64,000 nt of DNA from Pedobacter nanyangensis (GTDB taxonomy: Bacteria > Bacteroidota > Bacteroidia > Sphingobacteriales > Sphingobacteriaceae), in NCBI RefSeq assembly GCF_003313505.1, contig NZ_QMHO01000003.1, positions 248,001 through 312,000 on the forward strand. The letters run 5' to 3'. Below, one piece after another: positions 17,321-26,397 of the stretch. Under the pieces are notes generated by a model that had not been told where the DNA came from, did no database searches, and was given only the letters and a program-made list of their open reading frames with translations. The position numbers were made by a program, and so were the translations under genes. Numbering within the stretch: the first letter of the stretch is position 1; each line of letters starts with the position of its first letter.

Positions 17321-18600
17321 AAAAAATACTGATTATATCACCTTATTTCGCTCCTGCAAATGCCGCCGATATGCAAAGGATACGTATGAGCCTGCCCTAT
17401 TTCATGGATATGGGCTGGGAAGCAGAAGTTGTTAGTTGCGACCCCAAGTATTATGAAGGTAGTATAGACGAGCTATTGTTAGAAAGTATTCCAAAAAGTA
17501 CTAAAATTCATTATGTAAGTGCTTTTAATAAAAAGTATACGAGCAAAATAGGACTGGGAAGCCTGGCTTTACGTAGTATATGGTTTTACAAAAGAAAAGT
17601 GAATCAGCTGTTGAGGAAAGGGCACTTTGATCTGATTTATTTTTCAACTACTGAGTTTCCAATATGTATTTTAGGGGCCTACTGGAAAAAAAAATTTCAG
17701 GTTCCTTATGTAATCGACATGCAAGACCCTTGGCACACCGACTATTACGAGAACAAGCAAAAAAATGAACGCCCTCCTAAATATTGGTTTTCCTATCGGC
17801 TAAATAAATATCTAGAACCAATTGCAATGCGTAAAGTTGACGGGCTAATTGCGGTATCAGGGCAATATAATAGAGATTTAATTAAAAGATATGCATTAAA
17901 TGTACCTTATACTACCATTACCTTTGGTGCTTTCGAAGAAGATATAGAGATTGCCAAAACCAACCTAAACAAATACCCCTCAGTATTAAAAAGAAAGGGT
18001 AAAATAGAAGTAGGTTATATTGGTCGTGGTGGCTACGACATGCAAGATGCCGTACGTATCTTGTTTCAGGTTTTTGCTAAAGCCCTGAAAGAGGACTATA
18101 AGTATTTCGATCAGTTCTACTTTAATTTCATTGGAACCAGTTATGCTCCATCTGGACAAGGCAAAAAAACAATTGCGCCACTGGCGGATCAGCTAAAACT
18201 GGGAAATTACATCAACGAAGACCCTGACAGAATACCTTTCTATCAAGCAATTAATACCTTGGCAGATATGGATATTTTATTTATCTGTGGCTCTAACGAT
18301 GAAAAATATACGGCTTCGAAAATTTACCCTTACCTCCTATTGGAAAAACCACTGCTGGCTATCTTCCACGAAAACAGCTCGGTAGTTGAAATTCTACGAA
18401 AATGTAGCAATGCCACAGTGGTAACTTTTCAGGAATCTGATGAAACCAAGGAAAAAAAAATAAAATCTTTCCTACAGCAATTTACTGAGGTAAAATACAA
18501 ATTAAACCGCGAAAATTTCTTTCCCTATACAGCCAAAGAAATGACGAAACGGCAATGTATTTTATTTGATAGGGCGATAAGCCAAAAAAACGAGCACTGA
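17317..18600 (+). CDS. Glycosyltransferase, GT4-like
   Basis: Protein of 427 residues from the ATG at 17317, which overlaps the previous stop as ATGA; an upstream in-frame extension is rejected because this ATG gives the expected KKILIISPYFAPANAADMQR N-terminus. The central motif VIDMQDPWHTDYY and the segment EVGYIGRGGYD mark it as a sugar transferase of the GT4 superfamily with a long acceptor domain. The C-terminal half lacks a textbook E-X7-E motif, having SKIYPYLLLEKPLLAIF instead. Role in the repeat unit is inferred from position. Confidence 0.78.
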   Translation: MKKILIISPYFAPANAADMQRIRMSLPYFMDMGWEAEVVSCDPKYYEGSIDELLLESIPKSTKIHYVSAFNKKYTSKIGLGSLALRSIWFYKRKVNQLLRKGHFDLIYFSTTEFPICILGAYWKKKFQVPYVIDMQDPWHTDYYENKQKNERPPKYWFSYRLNKYLEPIAMRKVDGLIAVSGQYNRDLIKRYALNVPYTTITFGAFEEDIEIAKTNLNKYPSVLKRKGKIEVGYIGRGGYDMQDAVRILFQVFAKALKEDYKYFDQFYFNFIGTSYAPSGQGKKTIAPLADQLKLGNYINEDPDRIPFYQAINTLADMDILFICGSNDEKYTASKIYPYLLLEKPLLAIFHENSSVVEILRKCSNATVVTFQESDETKEKKIKSFLQQFTEVKYKLNRENFFPYTAKEMTKRQCILFDRAISQKNEH

Positions 18601-18668
18601 AGTTTCTTCTTCGCTATCCTAACTTAAGCTTCCAAATGCTATTTTACTTCTTCAATAAATCATAAGGC

Positions 18669-19760
18669 TTGAGCGAACTACCCAATAGAATTCGTGTACT
18701 AGATAGCTTTAGAGCAATAGCCGCCTTGGGTGTACTGTGGATACATATATGGACGATACATGGGCAACCCAAGGTATATTTCCATAATATGGATATACTC
18801 ATGCCCATTAATATTGTTGGGAACGGAGTTGATTTATTTTTCGTCATTAGTGGTTTCTGCATGTACTACTTTTATGCTAAGTCCAGTAGCTTTTCAAGCA
18901 ATAATTTTTTTGGATTTTTAGTAAAGAGATGGCAACGCCTATCGCCCGTCTTCTATTTTTGCACGCTGGTCTATATTCTCATATTTAGCCATTCCAGCGG
19001 ATTACAAAATATACTTAAATTTTTAACCAGTGTTTTTTATCTAAATTCCATATCCCCGTATAATGCAGAAGGCTTTATGTGGTCACTGGGAACCGAGTGG
19101 CAATTTTACCTGATCATTCCAATCTTGCTTATTTATCAAAATAAGTTGGGCTTCAACAGAACAATCTCGCTTATTACAATCATTTTTCTCCTAATCTCCA
19201 TAGTATCCGTACTTATATTGGGCAGTAAATCTGATTTTTTAACAGATCAAATCATTTTCAGGTATTTTGAGTTTTTATGGGGCATCATTATTGGCAGGTT
19301 ATTCTTGTTAGGCTACGTTCCAAAGTTAAATGCGAACCTATTGGTTGTAGTTTTCGCAATAATGGCATATACAGGCCGGTTTTTTCTTACCGATAGCATT
19401 CTGCAACATGGAGGAGCGTATAGGAACTTAATTAAGATAGTGGGCTACAACCTTATGTCGATGGGTTTTGCTGGGTTAATATATATATGCCTAACGCTGA
19501 ACAACTTTCTTAAAAAACTCGTAGACAACAAACTATTTAGCTTCATAGGAAAAATATCTTATAGTTTCTATTTGTGGCACGGACTTGTACATATCATCAT
19601 AGGAAATTATCTGATTAAAAATCTATCTAAGCACGGAGATTTCAAATTGGCCATAATTAATTTCATCGTTAGCTCGATTTTGCTGATCCCAATATCTTAC
19701 GCCAGCTATTATATTTTTGAGGTCAGGGCCTATCATCTACTTCAGAAAAGAAACAAATGA
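18669..19760 (+). CDS. Acyltransferase family 3 membrane protein (OafA-like)
   Basis: Polytopic membrane O-acyltransferase of 363 residues with about ten hydrophobic segments. The family signature RVLDSFRAIAALGVLWIH (about residues 9-26) contains the conserved Arg and His; VDLFFVISGF follows near residue 58. These proteins O-acetylate sugars of surface polysaccharides using acyl-CoA. The start is TTG at 18669; no ATG precedes the conserved segment. It lies 68 bp after the previous gene and overlaps the next gene as ATGA. Confidence 0.87.
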   Translation: MSELPNRIRVLDSFRAIAALGVLWIHIWTIHGQPKVYFHNMDILMPINIVGNGVDLFFVISGFCMYYFYAKSSSFSSNNFFGFLVKRWQRLSPVFYFCTLVYILIFSHSSGLQNILKFLTSVFYLNSISPYNAEGFMWSLGTEWQFYLIIPILLIYQNKLGFNRTISLITIIFLLISIVSVLILGSKSDFLTDQIIFRYFEFLWGIIIGRLFLLGYVPKLNANLLVVVFAIMAYTGRFFLTDSILQHGGAYRNLIKIVGYNLMSMGFAGLIYICLTLNNFLKKLVDNKLFSFIGKISYSFYLWHGLVHIIIGNYLIKNLSKHGDFKLAIINFIVSSILLIPISYASYYIFEVRAYHLLQKRNK

Positions 19761-20908
19761 AGAGACTTGCCATTGTGATCACACATCCCATACAGTATTA
19801 TGTGCCCGTTTTCCAAATGCTGGCGCAAAAATGCCATTTGAAGGTTTTTTATACGTGGGGTAAAGCGTGGTTAACAAGTAGATATGATCCTGGTTTCGAA
19901 AAAACCATTGAATGGGACATTCCGCTTCTGGAAGGCTACGATTTCGAATTTGTGGAAAACATTTCAGCTGAACCGGGTTCCCATCATACTAAAGGGATTG
20001 TTAATCCTACCATTATTAATGAAATAAAGAGATTTGGACCTGATGCAATTCTGGTGCACGGATATAGCTACAAAAGCCATCTACTCACTTTACGGCATTT
20101 CAAGGGGAAAGTACCTGTCTGGTTTCGAGGCGATTCGACATTATTAAATGAGAAAAACAGCCTAAAATCGATTTTAAAAAAAGTTTATCTAACGTGGGTA
20201 TTTTCTCATCTTGATAAAGCGTTTTATGTAGGCACCAATAGTAAAGCTTACTTTAAAAAATTTGGTCTTAAAGAAAATCAGCTTATTTTTTCACCGCACG
20301 CTGTTGACAATAAAAGATTTGGGATAGCACAATTTAACGCCGTTTCAGCGCTGAAAAAAAAGTTAGGCATTAGGGTTAACGATGTAGTAATATTATATGC
20401 TGGTAAATTTGAAGCGGTTAAAAATCTTACGATATTAATCAACGCATTTAAACTAATCGATTCCAACTCAAAAAACATAAAGCTTTTATTGGTTGGTAAT
20501 GGTCCTCAAGAGGAACTTTTAAAAGTACTGGCAAACGATGATAAGCGAATCATTTTCATGGATTTCCAGAATCAAACTTACTTACCCGTCATTTATCAAA
20601 CCTGTGACCTGTTTTGTTTGCCTTCAAACAGTGAAACTTGGGGGCTAGCCATTAACGAAGCCATGGCCGCAGGCAAAGCAATACTCGCATCGGATAAAGT
20701 GGGCTGTGCGGTGGATTTAGTAACCGCAAAAAATGGAAAGATATTTAGGTCAGGTGATCTATCTTCTCTAACCGAGACACTAAAAATTATGGCAAAAGAT
20801 AAAAACCAATTGCAACAGTTTGGATTGCATTCCTCCCAGATCATCAAGAATTGGTCATTCGAACAGCAAGTTGCAGTTATTATCCAACAATTGCATGAGC
20901 TCCAATAA
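19757..20908 (+). CDS. Family 4 glycosyltransferase
   Basis: GT-B glycosyltransferase of 383 residues. N-terminal RLAIVITHPIQYYVPVFQML is typical of a GT4 subgroup that begins with an ITHPIQYY motif; VWFRGDSTLL follows near residue 120. The donor domain has ILYAGKFEAVKNL (about 212-224) and LPSNSETWGLAINEAMAAGKAILAS (about 288-312) with the two E-X7-E glutamates. The start is in the ATGA overlap with the acyltransferase gene and its 3' end overlaps the next gene by 14 bp. Substrate unknown. Confidence 0.87.
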   Translation: MKRLAIVITHPIQYYVPVFQMLAQKCHLKVFYTWGKAWLTSRYDPGFEKTIEWDIPLLEGYDFEFVENISAEPGSHHTKGIVNPTIINEIKRFGPDAILVHGYSYKSHLLTLRHFKGKVPVWFRGDSTLLNEKNSLKSILKKVYLTWVFSHLDKAFYVGTNSKAYFKKFGLKENQLIFSPHAVDNKRFGIAQFNAVSALKKKLGIRVNDVVILYAGKFEAVKNLTILINAFKLIDSNSKNIKLLLVGNGPQEELLKVLANDDKRIIFMDFQNQTYLPVIYQTCDLFCLPSNSETWGLAINEAMAAGKAILASDKVGCAVDLVTAKNGKIFRSGDLSSLTETLKIMAKDKNQLQQFGLHSSQIIKNWSFEQQVAVIIQQLHELQ

Positions 20909-22004
20909 AAACATTTTATTTATGGTTGGAGGCAGTTATGTTGCTGGAGCGGAAATTACTACCTTAAACCTGATCAGGGATTTACACCTAAAAGGATACC
21001 ATGTATTTGTCATTGTAAGTAGTTGGAATGATGGTGATTTTATTCAAAGACTTGGACAATATGGCATTCCATATCAAGACATAAAATTAGGTTTTATCTT
21101 TATAACCAAACCATTTTGGACCCTAGATAGTTTAGTTAATTACCCAAAAGCTTTTCTACAAGTAAAAAAGATCATCAAAAATTTTAAACCAAATTGTATA
21201 TTCCATTCTAGTTACAGAACTTTTATAATGGTTTATCCTTTGCTTAAAGGTTTAAAAAATATCTACCTGGAACACAATAATCCTACTATAAGCCAAAAAA
21301 ATTTCAAACTATATAACTTCCTATCAAACAAAATACATCATTTTGTGTGCCCTAGCCAAACAGTAAGAAAAACGCTGCTAGAATTAAATGTTCCGCCCGC
21401 AAAAATCAAAATCATACCTAGCCCAATCGATCCAGAATTTAGGGGTCAAACCGTTCTAAATCATTTAGAAAATGAAGTTGCCCGTATTGGCATAGTAGGA
21501 CAAATACATGCTGAAAAAGGCTTCGATTTTATTTTTGATGAATTGGTGAAAGTAACTGAGCCCTACCAGCTATATATTTATGGAGACGATCATGGAGAAT
21601 ATGCCAGATCGCTAAAATTGAATATGCCAGATATCCTTAAGAACAAGGTGAACTGGATGGGCTATGTAAAAAACAGATTAGAAATATACCAACAGCTGGA
21701 CATAGTTCTATTTCCAAGTTTGTCCGAATCATTTGGCAGGATCATTATTGAGGCTGGCGCATTTGGGATACCAATTATAGCTTCAGATATCGATAGTTTC
21801 AAGGAAATTATTGTACCAGGCGAAACAGGTTTTCTATTTAAATTAAGCAATACGGGAGAATTACCACAGATTTTAGACCATTTGCTTAGCGATAAATCAC
21901 TCCGAAAAAAAATTGGGTCTAACGCCCAAACCTTCATCCTAAACAATTTCACTTCTGAAAAATGTACAAAGGAATACGAAAATCTAATTGCCGCTAAAAA
22001 TTAG
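20895..22004 (+). CDS. Family 4 glycosyltransferase
   Basis: GT-B glycosyltransferase of 369 residues from the ATG at 20895. An in-frame extension further upstream lies inside the previous gene and is rejected, since this ATG gives the normal start NILFMVGGSYVAGAEITTLNL with the Gly loop. Donor domain: RIGIVGQIHAEKGFDFI (about residues 195-211) and FPSLSESFGRIIIEAGAFGIPIIAS (about 274-298). It is the last of a run of five transferase genes before the Wzy-like protein. Substrate unknown. Confidence 0.87.
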   Translation: MSSNKNILFMVGGSYVAGAEITTLNLIRDLHLKGYHVFVIVSSWNDGDFIQRLGQYGIPYQDIKLGFIFITKPFWTLDSLVNYPKAFLQVKKIIKNFKPNCIFHSSYRTFIMVYPLLKGLKNIYLEHNNPTISQKNFKLYNFLSNKIHHFVCPSQTVRKTLLELNVPPAKIKIIPSPIDPEFRGQTVLNHLENEVARIGIVGQIHAEKGFDFIFDELVKVTEPYQLYIYGDDHGEYARSLKLNMPDILKNKVNWMGYVKNRLEIYQQLDIVLFPSLSESFGRIIIEAGAFGIPIIASDIDSFKEIIVPGETGFLFKLSNTGELPQILDHLLSDKSLRKKIGSNAQTFILNNFTSEKCTKEYENLIAAKN

Positions 22005-22027
22005 CATACAAATATCTCATTTTAAAT

Positions 22028-23416
22028 TTGACACCAACTAACCAAAAAGCACTTCTAAATCGTTTAAATATAATATTTGCGATTATTTTAATTTTGCTGG
22101 TAGCCCTAGGATCTGGTAAAAATATTTTTGAAATATGTTATAGCATTTTAACATTTGCCATTATAACCAATCTATTTCTGATTAAACAACCTGTAGTTTT
22201 CTTTACGCTTTGTTACCATGCGCTACAGGCTACTATTAAAGTGTTTTTTGCTGAGGTAAATCAGATTTCGCTCAATGAACTTAACAATTACAGTGCTGAG
22301 GCAGATTTGGCAGAAGCATTGCGATTGAATTGCATTGGCCTTATTCTTTTAAGTTGCAGCATATATGTTTTTGTGCCCAAAAAGAATTTCTCTGTAAATC
22401 CAGTTAAGCTCGATATAAAAAAATTACTCTTCGTATATGCCGCTTTTATGCTCATAGAGCTTTTAGCCGGCACCTTGAGTCAGCTCAGCGGGATTTTTCA
22501 GCTCGTATATAAACTATCCGTTTTAAAATGGAGTATTCTTTTTTTAGTTGTTTACGCCAGCATGAAACAAAAAAAGAAATATTACTTTATCAGCGTAGTA
22601 GCAATGGAAGTAATAGTTAGTATGCTGTCGTATTTTTCGACATTTAAAAGTGCCTTGTTTGTTACTCTAATTGCCTTCCTCATTTTAGATTTCTACTATT
22701 TAAAAATCAGGGCAAAGTACTTTTTTATCTTTGGAGGATTGAGCGTTATCTTAATTTTCACCTGGCAAAGCATCAAAGGAGATTATCGGAACTTTCTTTC
22801 TGGTGGCGAAAAAAGCCAATCTGTAACGGTAGATTTTGTAGAAGCCTACGATAAGATAACTGATTTAGTTTCCGAAACCTCTCAAAGTGAACAGAAAGTG
22901 ATCAATAACACCATAGATAGAATTTCCTATATAGATTTTTTTGCAGAATCGATTGTATATGTGCCAAATAATCGTCCGCACACAAACGGAATGTTGTGGA
23001 TGGAAAGTTTAAGACATATAGCACAACCACGTTTGTTTTTCCCGAATAAAAAAGAAATTGATGATTCTCAAAAGACCATGGAATATACGGGACTTTTATT
23101 GGCTAGCGCAGAGCAAGGTACCTCTATTAGTTTGGGTTACATGGCAGAAAGCTATGTTGATTTTGGAAGTTATTTATTTGTGATCCCTATAATAATATTG
23201 GGACTCTTTATAGGCTGGCTCCTGAAGAAGTTATCTCAGAGTGGTATAAATGATTTATACTATTGGGCATTCTGCATTCCTTTCTATTTTCAGTTCTATG
23301 GACTGGAAATGGCTTCTGAAAAAATTCTAGGTTCTATTGTAATGTATTCGCTTATTGCGTTTGCTACCATTTATCTATTTAAAAAACATTTTGATTGGTT
23401 GGAAAGTAGACCATAG
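22028..23416 (+). CDS. Wzy-like polysaccharide polymerase candidate (polytopic membrane protein)
   Basis: Very hydrophobic 462-residue protein with roughly ten to twelve predicted membrane helices and one large loop (about residues 255-350) holding charged and aromatic residues (DRISYIDFFAE, NNRPHTNGMLWMESLRH). This topology, and its place among glycosyltransferases, fits an O-antigen polymerase-like protein. Families of Wzy-like proteins that travel with exosortases have been described in Bacteroidota, and an exosortase gene lies 7.7 kb downstream, so this may be such a partner. The start is TTG at 22028, giving TPTNQKALLNRLN; the exact start is uncertain. No sequence motif proves polymerase activity. 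Confidence 0.68.
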   Translation: MTPTNQKALLNRLNIIFAIILILLVALGSGKNIFEICYSILTFAIITNLFLIKQPVVFFTLCYHALQATIKVFFAEVNQISLNELNNYSAEADLAEALRLNCIGLILLSCSIYVFVPKKNFSVNPVKLDIKKLLFVYAAFMLIELLAGTLSQLSGIFQLVYKLSVLKWSILFLVVYASMKQKKKYYFISVVAMEVIVSMLSYFSTFKSALFVTLIAFLILDFYYLKIRAKYFFIFGGLSVILIFTWQSIKGDYRNFLSGGEKSQSVTVDFVEAYDKITDLVSETSQSEQKVINNTIDRISYIDFFAESIVYVPNNRPHTNGMLWMESLRHIAQPRLFFPNKKEIDDSQKTMEYTGLLLASAEQGTSISLGYMAESYVDFGSYLFVIPIIILGLFIGWLLKKLSQSGINDLYYWAFCIPFYFQFYGLEMASEKILGSIVMYSLIAFATIYLFKKHFDWLESRP

Positions 23417-23468
23417 AAATTGATCATTAAAAAAGCTCTACTCCAAAAGAAGAAACGCTAAAATAACC

Positions 23469-24485
23469 ATGTCTCAAAACCGTATACCAAACCTCGATCT
23501 TATCAGGGCCTTTGCCATTATTTTGGTGCTATACTACCATGTTACCCAAATGCTTGCAGGAAACCTGTTTACCAATAGAACATTATTTTATTTAGGGCAC
23601 CATGGGGTAACTATCTTTTTCGTGTTAAGCGGCTTCCTAATTGGCGGGATATACTACAAAAAAGAGCAGGTTAAGCCTTCCAGGTTTTGGTTATCTAGGT
23701 TTTTGCGCACCTATCCGCCATATCTTATCATGTTATTGGTTTCTTGGCTGTCTGTTTACATTGCCCGAAAAGAGAATTTTGATTTCGGATTTCTGCTTCT
23801 TATACAAAACTTTTATAAAGAAATACCCTACTTTCTGGTTTCATGGTCTTTGGCAGTAGAAGAGCATTTTTACCTCCTATTTGCTTTGCTGATATGGGGA
23901 ATAAAATCTAAAAAAGCCCAATTTTACTGTTGGATTTTACTCGCTATTTTCCCCACCTTCCTGCGTATATTATTTTATCACGAAGGAGGTGAATTTGGTT
24001 TTTATAAAACGGCCTCATTTTTACATATCGACAGTTTGGCCACGGGCGTAGTGCTTGCCTATCTCGTACAAGTTAAAAAAATGCTGGTCAAGGCAAAAAA
24101 TTGGCAGCTGCTCACTTCCTTTGCCGCAATGATTGTGGTATTTTATCTCATAAGCAAATATGAAAACATCTATACCTGGAGTTTCGGACTTGCCTTGGCA
24201 AATATTTCCATTGGCTGTTGGCTACTTTTTTCCTATTATTCATCTACGGTGAAACTAGCCAAATCGAAATTTATACACCAAACCGCTATAATGGCTTACT
24301 CCATATACTTGGTACATCCCTTGGTAATCCATTTTTGCATGATGCTTTTCAAGAAACTCGCCATTTCATCTGTCTACCTACAGTACATCGCTACAATAGC
24401 CCTGATTTACCTGGTTAGCTACCCATTTTACCATGTAGTGGAAAAGAAAAGTATCGAGCTTAGAGATAGCCTGCTCAAAAATTAA
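23469..24485 (+). CDS. Acyltransferase family 3 membrane protein (OafA-like)
   Basis: Second membrane-bound O-acyltransferase of the locus, 338 residues with about ten hydrophobic segments. The N-terminus NLDLIRAFAIILVLYYH (about residues 8-24) holds the conserved Arg13 and His24; HHGVTIFFVLSGFLIGG follows, and SWSLAVEEHFYL near residue 126 is a further family motif. Expected to O-acetylate a sugar of the exopolysaccharide. It starts 52 bp after the Wzy-like gene and is the last glycan gene before the peptidase/permease insertion. Confidence 0.87.
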   Translation: MSQNRIPNLDLIRAFAIILVLYYHVTQMLAGNLFTNRTLFYLGHHGVTIFFVLSGFLIGGIYYKKEQVKPSRFWLSRFLRTYPPYLIMLLVSWLSVYIARKENFDFGFLLLIQNFYKEIPYFLVSWSLAVEEHFYLLFALLIWGIKSKKAQFYCWILLAIFPTFLRILFYHEGGEFGFYKTASFLHIDSLATGVVLAYLVQVKKMLVKAKNWQLLTSFAAMIVVFYLISKYENIYTWSFGLALANISIGCWLLFSYYSSTVKLAKSKFIHQTAIMAYSIYLVHPLVIHFCMMLFKKLAISSVYLQYIATIALIYLVSYPFYHVVEKKSIELRDSLLKN

Positions 24486-24576
24486 TCGGCTATTTTTTAA
24501 ACAGCCCCCAAGTTAAAGAACGCTCACAAAACATTTAACCCCAATTTACGTTCAAAGCAATACAACATTCCATACC

Positions 24577-26286
24577 ATGAGCACCATCATCAAAAAAACA
24601 AGAACATATATCCCACAAAATCTCGAAATCAAATGGGAAAACCTATCCCCTATATTTGAGGAACTGCAAAACAGAAATATCGACAATAAAGACGATTTAG
24701 AACAATGGCTACGCAATAAAAGCGAGCTTGAAGCAGCATTAGAAGAAGATTTTGCATGGCGCTACATCAAAATGAGTTGCGATACCGCCAACCAGCAACT
24801 GGTTAAAGATTTTCAGTACTTTGCTACCGAAATTGAGCCAAAAATAGCCCCCATTGCCAACCAGCTCAATAAGAAATTGGTAGAAAGTCCTTTCGTGGAA
24901 CAATTGGACCAGCAAAAATATTTCGTTTACCTACGGAGCGTACGCAAAGCTTTGGAATTATTTAGGGAAGAAAATATCCCCCTATTCACCGAACTACAGG
25001 TAAAACAACAACAATACCAAGGCGTAACCGGAGCCATGAGCGTAACGCTTAACCAGCAGGAATATACCTTGGAACAAGCTGGAAATTTCCTCAAAGATAC
25101 CGATAGAAGTGTTCGTCAGGATGCTTGGGAAACCATTCAACAAAGAAGACTGGTAGACAAAGACCAATTGAACATTCTTTTTGATGAATTGGTGAAATTA
25201 CGCCATCAAGTGGCTTTAAATGCTGGTTTTGAAAACTATCGCGATTATATGTTTCAAGCACTTGGCCGTTTTGATTATAGCCCTAAAGACTGCTATGATT
25301 TTGCCGAAGCGATTGAAAAGGAAATTGTTCCCATTTTAAGAGAACAGGCCGAAAAACGTAGGCAAGCACTAGCTTTAGATGATTTGCGCCCATGGGATTT
25401 GGACGTAAGCACCACTGGAAAACCAGCGTTAAAACCTTTCCAAAATGGCGATGAGCTGATTGACAAATCTATTGCATGTTTCAACCAGATAAACCCTACC
25501 CTGGGCGAAAAACTAGCCCTCATGAAAGCAAACCAACTATTTGACGTAGAAAGCCGCATGGGTAAGGCCCCAGGAGGGTACAACTATCCCCTGGCCGAAA
25601 CAGGTGCTCCATTCATTTTCATGAACTCGGCCAATTCCTTCCGTGATTTAACCACCATGGTACACGAAGGCGGGCATGCCATCCATACTTTCCTAACGGC
25701 CAATCTGGAACTTAACGATTTCAAGCACTGCCCATCAGAAGTGGCCGAACTGGCATCAATGAGCATGGAACTGATTTCTATGGACCAATGGTCGGTATAT
25801 TTCGACCAGGAAGAAGACCTGATCAGGGCTAAAAAAGAACAATTGGTAGATGTACTGAAAACCCTGCCATGGGTGGCGATAATTGATCAGTTCCAACACT
25901 GGATTTACACCAATCCAGAACACAATGCCGCCGACAGAGAAGAGGCTTTTAAACAGATTTACCAAAGATTTGGGGCAGGTTTTGCCAATTGGGAAGGCTA
26001 CGAAAAACAATTTGGCAATGTTTGGCAAAAACAACTGCACCTGTTTGAAGTACCATTTTACTACATCGAGTACGCCATTGCCCAACTAGGCGCCATAGCT
26101 GTTTGGAAAAACTATAAAGAAAACCCGCAGAAAGGCCTGCAACAATACCTTGATGCACTGACGCTAGGATATACTAAGCCGATGAACGAGATTTACGAAA
26201 CTGCGGGAATCAAATTTGATTTTAGTGCAGCTTATATCAACGAGCTGGCAGCTTTTGTAAAAACTGAGTTAGAAAAATTAGACTAA
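24577..26286 (+). CDS. M3 family oligoendopeptidase (PepF-like)
   Basis: Cytosolic zinc metallopeptidase of 569 residues that cleaves short peptides. The zinc motif HEGGH is at residues 363-367, with the third ligand glutamate in the SEVAELASMSME stretch about 24 residues later, as in the M3 thimet/PepF family; the helical N-terminal region (about 50-200) matches the oligopeptidase fold. There is no signal peptide. It lies inside the exopolysaccharide locus with no obvious glycan role and is followed by an amino-acid permease gene, so the two may form a peptide/amino-acid utilisation pair. Confidence 0.9.
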   Translation: MSTIIKKTRTYIPQNLEIKWENLSPIFEELQNRNIDNKDDLEQWLRNKSELEAALEEDFAWRYIKMSCDTANQQLVKDFQYFATEIEPKIAPIANQLNKKLVESPFVEQLDQQKYFVYLRSVRKALELFREENIPLFTELQVKQQQYQGVTGAMSVTLNQQEYTLEQAGNFLKDTDRSVRQDAWETIQQRRLVDKDQLNILFDELVKLRHQVALNAGFENYRDYMFQALGRFDYSPKDCYDFAEAIEKEIVPILREQAEKRRQALALDDLRPWDLDVSTTGKPALKPFQNGDELIDKSIACFNQINPTLGEKLALMKANQLFDVESRMGKAPGGYNYPLAETGAPFIFMNSANSFRDLTTMVHEGGHAIHTFLTANLELNDFKHCPSEVAELASMSMELISMDQWSVYFDQEEDLIRAKKEQLVDVLKTLPWVAIIDQFQHWIYTNPEHNAADREEAFKQIYQRFGAGFANWEGYEKQFGNVWQKQLHLFEVPFYYIEYAIAQLGAIAVWKNYKENPQKGLQQYLDALTLGYTKPMNEIYETAGIKFDFSAAYINELAAFVKTELEKLD

Positions 26287-26363
26287 GAGTAGATTTATAA
26301 CAAAAAATGACGAATTAGATTCTTCGTTCCTTTCTGAATGAATAAGAAGTCTATTTATTTTTT

Positions 26364-26371
26364 TAAGTTTG
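26364..26371 (+). promoter_or_regulatory. -7 promoter box of the amino-acid permease gene
   Basis: TAAGTTTG matches TAnnTTTG exactly and sits 26 bp before the permease ATG. No TTG box is seen at the 20-bp position. It suggests the permease is transcribed independently of the peptidase gene. Confidence 0.45.
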
Positions 26372-26397
26372 AAACATCACCAATCAAACAATAGCGC